Shown here piece after piece: positions 1-5,142 of a DNA stretch of 6,627 bases. Position 1 is the stretch's first letter; every line of letters starts with the position of its first letter. The stretch covers positions 1-6,627 of the forward strand of contig JAAZYN010000207.1 in NCBI GenBank assembly GCA_014239625.1. Reading direction: 5' to 3'. The notes under the pieces are model-generated. The model was not told the DNA's origin, made no database searches, and was given only the letters and a program-made list of their open reading frames with translations. This DNA comes from Myxococcales bacterium (GTDB taxonomy: Bacteria; Myxococcota_A; UBA9042; PHBI01; JAAZYN01). The position numbers were made by a program, and so were the translations under genes.

Positions 1-275
1 ACGGGGTCGGGCTGCCCTGGCTCGTCGAATGACGCGATGGCGGTTTCCGCGTGGTCGAGGGTGCGCGCGCGCTCCCCTTCGTCGCGCGCCCGGCCCTCAG
101 GGCGCGGCGAAGTCCGCCGGCCTACCGCGGCGTCGCGCCGCCACCCCCCCCGACCTTCCGCGCCTTCCTCGGTGCGCCGCAGTGAGGCGCGCAGCGACGA
201 AACACGGAGCGCAGATGGCGCCCGAAGGGCGCGGCGGGCTCCCCCAGCGGGGGCGGGGGGGGCGAGTCCGATCAT
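1..275 (-). CDS. Possible 5' part of a minus-strand gene leaving the left edge (hypothetical)
   Basis: A minus-strand frame is open from an ATG at 275-273 to the left edge (91 codons plus two bases). Only the last part, roughly positions 1-75, looks coding: it reads ERARTLDHAETAIASFDEPG with C or G at nearly every third position and a balanced amino-acid mix, like the genes to its right. The first 60 or so codons are low-complexity Arg/Gly/Ala/Pro from the GC-rich spacer, and no Shine-Dalgarno precedes the ATG. No other in-frame ATG, GTG or TTG lies further downstream. Either the gene starts at this weak ATG or uses an unusual start, or the frame is a chance opening in GC-rich DNA. I recognise no family. 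Confidence 0.2.
   Translation of the reverse strand, partial: MIGLAPPAPAGGARRALRAPSALRVSSLRASLRRTEEGAEGRGGWRRDAAVGRRTSPRPEGRARDEGERARTLDHAETAIASFDEPGQPDP
61..262. other. GC-extreme, palindrome-rich spacer without a convincing gene
   Basis: This part of the 368-base gene-poor left end is packed with short self-complementary elements. GCGCCC-GAA-GGGCGC lies at 218-232 (6-bp stem, 3-base loop). CCCCC-AGC-GGGGG lies at 241-253 (5-bp stem). TTCGTCGCGCGCC at 79-91 can pair with GGCGCGCAGCGACGAA at 186-201, apart from a three-base bulge. Runs of eight C (134-141) and eight G (255-262) are present. All frames across it give Arg/Pro/Ala/Gly-rich low-complexity peptides with no motif. It looks like structured intergenic DNA, perhaps a dispersed repeat of this genome, but copy number cannot be judged from one window. 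Confidence 0.45.
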
Positions 276-298
276 AAAGGCGTGGCGGCGCTGCGCCG

Positions 299-359
299 AC
301 CTCCATCGAGGCTCGGGAACCGCGGCGGCGCGATGGAGGTGCAGAGCCGCCGCGCCTCG
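299..359 (-). terminator. Possible terminator or 3' stem-loop after the operon
   Basis: Nine bases after the minus-strand stop (369-371) the transcript can fold. CGCGGCGGC at 321-329 pairs with GCCGCCGCG at 346-354 (9 bp, 16-base loop), extended after an internal loop by CGAGG at 307-311 with CCTCG at 355-359. A competing perfect 10-bp pair, ACCTCCATCG at 299-308 with CGATGGAGGT at 331-340, overlaps it, so the two stems exclude each other. Only a weak CTTTAT follows further on, at 275-280, with no U-run directly after the stem. It may therefore be a U-tract-less terminator, an mRNA-stabilising stem or merely GC-rich sequence. The location supports a 3'-end role. Confidence 0.35.
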
Positions 360-368
360 GACGAATGC

Positions 369-1892
369 TCAACCAGCGGTCTGTCGACGACGCGCGACCA
401 AAGCCAGCGCGATCAGCAGCGTCACCCATGGGGCCGCAGGGCTGGATCCGCCGGCGCACCCGCCGCCCTCTCCCCCGCCATCGTCCGGTGCAGGCCCCTC
501 CGCCACCTCAGCGCCGCTGTCTGCCGGCCCACTCTCCGGAGCAGCCTCAACCTCCGGCTCTGGCTCTGGCTCTGGCTCTTCAGGCAGCGGATCGAGGACC
601 GTGATGATGAGCGGCGCGCTGCCGCTGACCCCCGACACGAACGCCGGCTCAGCGCCCATGGGCGTGTCCGCGGCGAGGGTCACGCGGACGCCGTCTTCGG
701 CCACGAACTCGATGGCCTGCTCGACGCCCCCCACGACAACCGCGGAAACATCGAACAGATCGGTCCCGGCCAAGGTCAAGCTCTGACCGCGAAAGGCAGG
801 CTTGGGGTCAGCGCCGGTCAAGACGGGGGTCACGAGGTCGCTGGAGCTTACCGTGAGCTGCACCACCGATGTCCCCTCGTCGCCGCCCACCGCGAAGGTT
901 CGCGGACCGAGCTCGGCGGTCGCGGCGACGTCGATCATGCACCCGCGATCGTTACACGTCCCCAGGGTGAAGTCGTCGTCCCCCTCGAGCCAGGTGGCGC
1001 GGTCGAGGTTCTCGCCCACGACCCACACCACGCCGCCCGCCGCGACGCTCAGGGGATACACCGCCGTGACTTCAGGCCGCGCCGCGTCCGCCGCTTGCAC
1101 GTGCAGCGGCCCAACACCGGGCGACCACTGAGCGCCCACCGCGACCTCGACCTGATGCGGACCAGGCTCCAGAGAGGGGGGCACCTGAGCGGTCACCTGG
1201 CCGTTGGCCGAGGACGTCACGATGGCGGTGACTCCTCCAATCCTGGCGGCGACGTTTACCGGGATGATGACGCCTTTGATGGTGACCAGATCCCCCTTGC
1301 GAGCTGGGTTCGGAGCGAGCGTATCCACCGCCGGCAGCGGCGCCGCCACGGTCACATCCACCACGTCAGAGCCCGCGCTGCCGGACACCTCGAGCAGGTG
1401 GTCACCCAGCAGCGCGGCGTCCAGGGGCAACGTCGCCACGACCACGGTGGGCGCGATCTCGGTGGTCTCCAGCTCGATCCCACTCAGGGTCACCGTCTCG
1501 ACCGTGTCGAGCCAGTCGCCGATCACCGTGGCCAGGCCGCCCAGGACCAGCGGCCCAGGCAGTACCGACGCGATCTGCGGCGGAGCCGCGACCACCTCGA
1601 TGTCCAACGCCGGGCTCTGACCAAATGGCGTCGCCACGACGAGCGGCTGCACCCCCAACGGCGTGATGGGGTCGACGTCGATGATGGCCTTCGCCGCGTC
1701 GACGAAGAGCACCTGCTGCGACACCCCGCCGATGGTGACGGTGGTCTGATCGACCTGGAAATCCGAACCCAGGACCTCCACCGTCGTACCGAGCGGGACC
1801 GGCGACGGGTTGACCTGGGTCACGGTGGGGGCCACGTCTGCCCCCACGGACAGACCCGCCAACACAGCGACGCTCGCAAAGATGTTCAGCAT
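369..1892 (-). CDS. Five-IPT/TIG-domain surface protein with MYXO-CTERM-like sorting tail
   Basis: This 507-residue protein is predicted to be exported and held at the cell surface. Residues 1-18 form a hydrophobic signal peptide with likely cleavage after SVGA; its n-region has no Lys or Arg, which is unusual. Five Ig-fold IPT/TIG domains of about 80 residues follow, at roughly 21-100, 103-183, 186-266, 271-348 and 354-432. Each opens with the typical P-x-(V/I/L) strand then NPxPxxxG-like text, and several carry the IGG or VGG turn. The fourth is less regular and contains CNDRGC (313-318), the only cysteine pair in the ectodomain. Residues 436-478 are a Glu-Pro, then acidic Gly-rich, linker. 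The tail is GGGC (Cys479), a hydrophobic stretch (about 485-500) and RRR (501-503), the MYXO-CTERM layout. In the known family this tail is processed by an intramembrane protease for surface anchoring. The start is the ATG overlapping the upstream stop as TGATG, with GGAG eight bases before it. TIG domains usually serve binding or adhesion; the ligand here is unknown. Confidence 0.93.
   Translation of the reverse strand: MLNIFASVAVLAGLSVGADVAPTVTQVNPSPVPLGTTVEVLGSDFQVDQTTVTIGGVSQQVLFVDAAKAIIDVDPITPLGVQPLVVATPFGQSPALDIEVVAAPPQIASVLPGPLVLGGLATVIGDWLDTVETVTLSGIELETTEIAPTVVVATLPLDAALLGDHLLEVSGSAGSDVVDVTVAAPLPAVDTLAPNPARKGDLVTIKGVIIPVNVAARIGGVTAIVTSSANGQVTAQVPPSLEPGPHQVEVAVGAQWSPGVGPLHVQAADAARPEVTAVYPLSVAAGGVVWVVGENLDRATWLEGDDDFTLGTCNDRGCMIDVAATAELGPRTFAVGGDEGTSVVQLTVSSSDLVTPVLTGADPKPAFRGQSLTLAGTDLFDVSAVVVGGVEQAIEFVAEDGVRVTLAADTPMGAEPAFVSGVSGSAPLIITVLDPLPEEPEPEPEPEVEAAPESGPADSGAEVAEGPAPDDGGGEGGGCAGGSSPAAPWVTLLIALALVARRRQTAG
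556..579. repeat. GGCTCT hexanucleotide microsatellite (four perfect copies)
   Basis: Four exact tandem copies of GGCTCT lie inside the IPT/TIG gene and encode, on the minus strand, the Glu-Pro repeat of the linker before the sorting tail. Because the unit is six bases, slippage would change linker length by two residues per unit without breaking the frame. The tract could therefore tune the distance between the TIG domains and the membrane anchor, rather than switch the gene off. Confidence 0.85.
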
Positions 1893-4888
1893 CAGGGGGT
1901 CTCCGAGACCGCTGCGCCAATGGTCGCGTACGCGACCACCTCAGGGGACCACTCGATGCCGTCGGTGGCACGCACGCGGCACTCCCACTGCTCCCCCTCG
2001 GCGGTGAGGCTCGGAGGCACGACCGGCTTCTCACCGAGCTCCTTGACGAACTCACCGTCGCGATACCATCGGTAACGGTAAGTCACCGAGTCGACGTCGT
2101 AGCTCTCCTGCGTAATGGTGCACGTGAGATCCACATTCGTTGGAGCTCCTGTGGGCTCGACGGTCAACATGGGCGAGGTCGGGGGCACGTTGGTCGGTGA
2201 CTTCACGTTCGTCTGGCGGTTGTCCGAGAACTCGACGATGTCGACCGGCTTGAACACGGCGCAGCTGCCACCGCAGCCATCATCACCGCAGGCCTTGCCG
2301 GCGCAGCTCGGAATGCAGCCGCTCACGCAGGCCCCCACCAGACAGCTGTCACCCTGGGCGCAGGCGCCACAGATGCCGCCGCAGCCATTGTCGCCGCAGA
2401 CCTTGTCAGTGCAGTCCGGCACACAGTCCACCAGGCAGGCTCCATTGCCGCAGACCTGGCCCCCAGCGCAGACGCCGCAAGAGCCCCCGCACCCGTCGGT
2501 GCCACACTGCTTGGAGCTGCAATCCGGGGTGCAGCCGGGCAGGCACTGACCATCGATGCACGACGTGCCCGGCAGGCAGGGATCCCTGGTGTTGTTGAGC
2601 ATGATCCCGACCTTGCGACAGTCACCGCCGTAGCAGATGTTCGCCGGGTCGTTGATCTGGGAGCACCCCCACAGATAGCTCCCACACTCCTCGGGGATCC
2701 AGGCCGCCAGGACGTCGGGCTGATCGTCGTTGTTGTAGTCGAAGCTGCCACCCACCCCAAACCCTGGGTGGTCCCCGCCGGAGTTGTAGGTCGGGGCGAC
2801 ATCGAAGATGGGGTAGGCGTCGACCCAGCTGTTGCCGTCGGGCGCGTCTCGACTCAACAGCATCCACGCGTTGCCTGGCTGCCCGTCATCGTCGAGGCCC
2901 GCCAGGATGTCCTGGTCACCGTCGCTGTCGAAGTCGTCCATGGTGATCAGGTTCGCCGGATAGGGGGCGGTCTCGCTGATCTGGAAGGGGGTGTCGAAGG
3001 TCCCGTCACCTAACCCCTCGAAGAGATAGAACTGAGTGGGGGGTGAGCCGCCGCTGGTGAATCGGCGACCGAGGAGATCGACCACTCCGTCACCGGTCAT
3101 GTCCTTGGAGCTGAAGACGAGGCCCCACGACCACGTCAACAGCGAGCTGAAATTGAACACCGGAGAATTCTTAGTGAAGTTTCCGGCCCCGTCGTTCATC
3201 CAGATGAAGCCAATCCCGGTGGCCCAGTCGTCCATCCCGACGAAATCCAGGTGACCGTTGCCGTCCGCGTCGACGACCGGCCCGAGCCGCTCGTCCGGAG
3301 CCAGAGTGAACAGCTCGGTGAGCTCGATGTTGCTGCCCTCGCAGCTCGACACCGCCATCATCACGGCCAGCGGCGGGCGGCAGAAGGTGTCGTCAGCGGC
3401 GACGTTGTTGTTGGTGTCGATGCACACCTGCCCCACCGGGCAATCGCCTGCCACGCTGGTGCTGCAGAGCTTGCGGCAGACGCCGGCGCAGCGGAACCCG
3501 CTGGGGCAGTCCGCGCTCGTGTTGCAGATGGTCTCACCAGCGGTCTCGATCCGGATGACGACCAGGTCGTAGTAACGGTCGCCGTCAAAGTCTCCGACGG
3601 CGTGAACCCGGAAGATGTCGTCGCCCGGGAAGTCGATCGGCGCGGGGTCCTGGAACGTGCCGTCACCGTTGCTCTTATAGATGGACACGGTGTCGTTGTA
3701 GTAGTTGCGCGCGAAGAAGACCTCTCCCCAGGCGCCGCCGGACTCGTCCGTCTCCCCGTCACAGTCGTTGTCGATCCCGTCGCCGCAGATCTCGAGCTCG
3801 CCCTCGTCGAGGATGCCGTCGCAGTCATTGTCGATCCCGTCGCCGCAGATCTCCTCGCCCGGCTCGATGGGGGTCACGTTGCAGACCAACGCGGTACCGT
3901 CGCTGTTGCAGATGAACTTGTCGCTCACGGCGCACGCGCCCATCCCCACGGTGCAGAGCTTGCCCTTGGAGGGAAAGTCCTCGTCGGTCGCGCCATCACA
4001 GTCGTCGTCTTGGTCGTTACACAGCTCGTCGCCGCCGGTGACCGGGTTCACCGAACACTTCAAGGACGCGTCGTCGTCGCCGCAGACCTTGTAACCGGCG
4101 GTCACGCACGCACCGAAGCCGACCTCGCAGCTCGAGCCCAACCCGATGAAGTCCTCGTCGTGCAGACCGTCGCAGTCGTCATCCAGGCCATTACACAGCT
4201 CCGGAGCCCCCCAGTACACGGCCGCGTCCGACTCATTGCAGTCCGCACCGGCCGCGCAGTTGATCCCGTGACCATCCCCGTCGGCGTCCTCACAGATGGG
4301 GACCACACCCTCGCCGAGGACCGGGAGGTCGACATGAAAGCCGTTGACGGCGTTCGACTCGAAGCGGAGCGCGTCGCTGAAGATCCCTTCGGCGACGTAG
4401 AAGGTCACCTTGAGGATCTTGGTCTGGCCAGGCCCCAGGAACACCTGGCTCAGGTTGTGAGCGAAGGCGCCGGTCGTCCCGTCGATCCAACCGATGGAGG
4501 TGATGGTCAACCCCTTGTCGCCCGCGTTCTCCAGCTGAACGTCGAGGGTCTCCACCGCACCGATCGACAGCTGACCGAAGTCCAAAGCAGGCGGATCGAT
4601 GACGAGATAGGCAAAGCCACCGGGGTCCACGTCAGCCGGAGGAAGCTCGGCGCTCGTGTCAGCGCTCACCTCCACCGGGCCGGCGTCGACGGCGGCCCCG
4701 TCCTCCGCGGAGTCCGGCTCGGAGTCGGCGGCGGAGGCGGAGTCGGCGATCCCGTCGGCGGTGACGTCGACCCCCAGCCCGTCGCCCATTCCATCGCCGA
4801 CCTGAGCGCTCGTGCAGGCCGCCAGAAGGACCGCAATGAGAAGAGTTGAAGCCGACACTCGGTGAGCGCCCGTGTTTGGTTCGTGCAT
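1892..4888 (-). CDS. Multidomain Cys-rich lipoprotein: HYDIN-like, MopE loops, FG-GAP, Cys repeats, Ig-like
   Basis: This 998-residue surface lipoprotein has a leader ending in LLAAC (lipobox, Cys25), followed by Thr26 and an acidic Ala/Asp-rich tether to about residue 90. Visible domains in order: an ASH/HYDIN-type (choice-of-anchor D-like) beta domain at 91-195 (LDFGQLSIG, LGPGQTK, LPVLGEG); MopE-type putative metal-binding loops at 199-382, with four CxDxxDxDCDGxxDE-like motifs; FG-GAP/VCBS propeller repeats at about 391-730 with five Asp-rich Ca2+ loops (starting D433, D540, D596, D652 and D717); a Cys-rich insert at 455-503 splitting the first and second blades; three 36-residue Cys repeats at 786-876, the last truncated; and a C-terminal Ig-like domain at about 895-990 with Cys923, Trp941 and Cys970. 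I count 59 cysteines, nearly all in short-spaced clusters, so a disulfide-rich exported protein is likely. The ATG at 4888 is the first start after an in-frame TGA at 4915-4913; its ribosome binding site is weak. It is the first gene of an operon with the IPT/TIG gene. A calcium- or metal-binding scaffold or adhesin is likely; no catalytic motif is seen. Confidence 0.95.
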   Translation of the reverse strand: MHEPNTGAHRVSASTLLIAVLLAACTSAQVGDGMGDGLGVDVTADGIADSASAADSEPDSAEDGAAVDAGPVEVSADTSAELPPADVDPGGFAYLVIDPPALDFGQLSIGAVETLDVQLENAGDKGLTITSIGWIDGTTGAFAHNLSQVFLGPGQTKILKVTFYVAEGIFSDALRFESNAVNGFHVDLPVLGEGVVPICEDADGDGHGINCAAGADCNESDAAVYWGAPELCNGLDDDCDGLHDEDFIGLGSSCEVGFGACVTAGYKVCGDDDASLKCSVNPVTGGDELCNDQDDDCDGATDEDFPSKGKLCTVGMGACAVSDKFICNSDGTALVCNVTPIEPGEEICGDGIDNDCDGILDEGELEICGDGIDNDCDGETDESGGAWGEVFFARNYYNDTVSIYKSNGDGTFQDPAPIDFPGDDIFRVHAVGDFDGDRYYDLVVIRIETAGETICNTSADCPSGFRCAGVCRKLCSTSVAGDCPVGQVCIDTNNNVAADDTFCRPPLAVMMAVSSCEGSNIELTELFTLAPDERLGPVVDADGNGHLDFVGMDDWATGIGFIWMNDGAGNFTKNSPVFNFSSLLTWSWGLVFSSKDMTGDGVVDLLGRRFTSGGSPPTQFYLFEGLGDGTFDTPFQISETAPYPANLITMDDFDSDGDQDILAGLDDDGQPGNAWMLLSRDAPDGNSWVDAYPIFDVAPTYNSGGDHPGFGVGGSFDYNNDDQPDVLAAWIPEECGSYLWGCSQINDPANICYGGDCRKVGIMLNNTRDPCLPGTSCIDGQCLPGCTPDCSSKQCGTDGCGGSCGVCAGGQVCGNGACLVDCVPDCTDKVCGDNGCGGICGACAQGDSCLVGACVSGCIPSCAGKACGDDGCGGSCAVFKPVDIVEFSDNRQTNVKSPTNVPPTSPMLTVEPTGAPTNVDLTCTITQESYDVDSVTYRYRWYRDGEFVKELGEKPVVPPSLTAEGEQWECRVRATDGIEWSPEVVAYATIGAAVSETP
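1898..1910 (-). promoter_or_regulatory. Palindrome over the second gene's ribosome binding site
   Basis: GGTCTC-C-GAGACC is a perfect inverted repeat at the end of the upstream lipoprotein gene. On the mRNA the Shine-Dalgarno GGAG (1901-1904) lies within it, eight bases before the ATG at 1892-1890. A GGUCU-CGG-AGACC hairpin would hold half of the GGAG in its stem. Ribosomes finishing the upstream gene would melt it, which with the TGATG overlap fits translational coupling. The stem is short (5 bp with a 3-base loop), so a real effect is inferred. Confidence 0.45.
2261..2533 (-). repeat. Three 36-residue CGxxGCGG cysteine repeats, third cut short
   Basis: Within the large lipoprotein, residues 786-876 form an exactly periodic array. 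The first cysteines sit at 786, 822 and 858, and the following ones keep the 36-residue offset (790/826/862, 795/831/867, 800/836/872, 804/840/876). The unit reads CxPxCxxKxCGxxGCGGxCGxCxxGxxCxxGxC. The first two units carry eight cysteines each. The third loses the last three and runs from CGGSC directly into AVFKPVD and the C-terminal beta domain. Such repeats are frequent in surface proteins of myxobacteria and relatives; their function is not established. Confidence 0.9.
3743..4294 (-). repeat. MopE-type metal-binding repeat region, 58-residue period
   Basis: Residues 199-382 of the lipoprotein hold four acidic Cys loops. CNGLDDDCDGLHDE starts at 232, CNDQDDDCDGATDE at 290, CGDGIDNDCDGILDE at 348 and CGDGIDNDCDGETDE at 368. 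The first three start exactly 58 residues apart, and the connecting segments also match (cysteines at 254/312, 261/319, 269/327 and 278/336), following DEDFxxxGxxCxVGxGAC. The fourth comes only 20 residues after the third. A preceding CEDADGDGHG (199-208) gives an extra DxDxDG loop. The family (Pfam 'putative metal-binding motif', named after MopE) is linked to metal binding, but the ion bound here is unknown. Confidence 0.9.
3761..3853. repeat. 60-bp-offset near-perfect DNA duplication
   Basis: The 33-base segment at 3761-3793 recurs at 3821-3853 with two mismatches; its last 26 bases are identical. The offset is exactly 60 bases, so 20 residues were added in frame and produced the two near-identical EICGDGIDNDCDG loops. 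Other copies of the loop in this gene have diverged far more at DNA level, so this looks like the most recent expansion step of the array. Confidence 0.85.
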
Positions 4889-4930
4889 ATAGAGGCCCGT
4901 TTGACCGTGAGGTCAGCCATAGTTGCTGAC

Positions 4931-4996
4931 TTGGCCGTAAATTAGGACACTATTTAATTAATGCGCGCAACTGCGAACCTGGTTCGCTATTTAATT
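4931..4996. promoter_or_regulatory. AT-rich divergent promoter island with duplicated CTATTTAATT box
   Basis: This is the only AT-rich stretch in the window, lying in the 254-base spacer between the divergent genes. CTATTTAATT occurs at 4950-4959 and again at 4987-4996, 37 bases apart. On the plus strand TTGGCC (4931-4936), 16 bases and TTTAAT (4953-4958) form a plausible sigma70-type promoter for the right-hand gene, leaving a leader of about 175 bases. For the minus-strand operon the same boxes read AATTAAATAG and could be -10 regions, but no good -35 is visible. The rest of the spacer (4997-5131) shows no gene and no strong element. Confidence 0.4.
4973..4987. promoter_or_regulatory. Perfect 15-bp palindrome, candidate operator
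   Basis: GCGAACC-T-GGTTCGC is a perfect inverted repeat between the two CTATTTAATT boxes; its last C is the first base of the second box. Its size and symmetry suit a dimeric repressor or activator. It resembles the LexA Cheo-type core (CGAAC-N4-GTTCG) but has three central bases rather than four, so I do not call it a LexA site. Its place would allow control of both divergent transcripts. Confidence 0.4.
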
Positions 4997-5131
4997 CAGA
5001 GGGGTTACTCCAGCCTCGTGGCTCGCGGCTGCGCTCCGCATCGAACCCGAGAGCACACCGGCAGCGCCGAGTTGATGCTGCGCGCACGCTCAGGCAGAAG
5101 GTAGTCTGGTCGCTCGACCCAACCTCGGATC

Positions 5132-5135
5132 GGAG
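5132..5135 (+). promoter_or_regulatory. Shine-Dalgarno of the right-hand lipoprotein gene
   Basis: GGAG lies seven bases before the ATG at 5143. It is the best-placed ribosome binding site in the divergent spacer. It fixes the start of the right-hand gene, since no in-frame ATG occurs nearby upstream and the downstream leader is a proper lipoprotein signal. Confidence 0.75.
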
Positions 5136-5142
5136 TCAACTC

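Noticed and set aside
1..371. Stop-codon readthrough of the IPT/TIG gene into the downstream open frame
   Set aside because: The frame after the TGA stays open to the left edge, but the protein already ends with a complete MYXO-CTERM-like tail and the added sequence is low complexity. GC-rich DNA gives such openings by chance.
37..786. Plus-strand frame with Ser/Gly repeats resembling a low-complexity linker protein
   Set aside because: The SGSGSGSGS text is the antisense of the Glu-Pro hexanucleotide tract; no ribosome binding site or domain supports it.
282..2075. Long open plus-strand frame (597 codons) antisense to the IPT/TIG gene
   Set aside because: Its product is Arg/His/Asp-rich with no domain, while the opposite strand encodes five TIG domains and a sorting tail with a proper ribosome binding site.
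2261..2533. CRISPR-like array suggested by regular spacing
   Set aside because: The periodicity is 108 bases of coding sequence with conserved cysteines and no identical DNA repeats or unique spacers; it is a protein repeat.
3251..4849. Long open plus-strand frame (532 codons) antisense to the lipoprotein gene
   Set aside because: It is Val/Asp/Arg-rich low complexity with no motif, whereas the minus strand shows a lipobox, metal loops and propeller repeats. It is a GC-driven shadow.
4973..4987. LexA (SOS) box
   Set aside because: The half-sites CGAAC/GTTCG fit, but the spacing is three bases rather than the four of the Cheo-type box, and no SOS gene is nearby.
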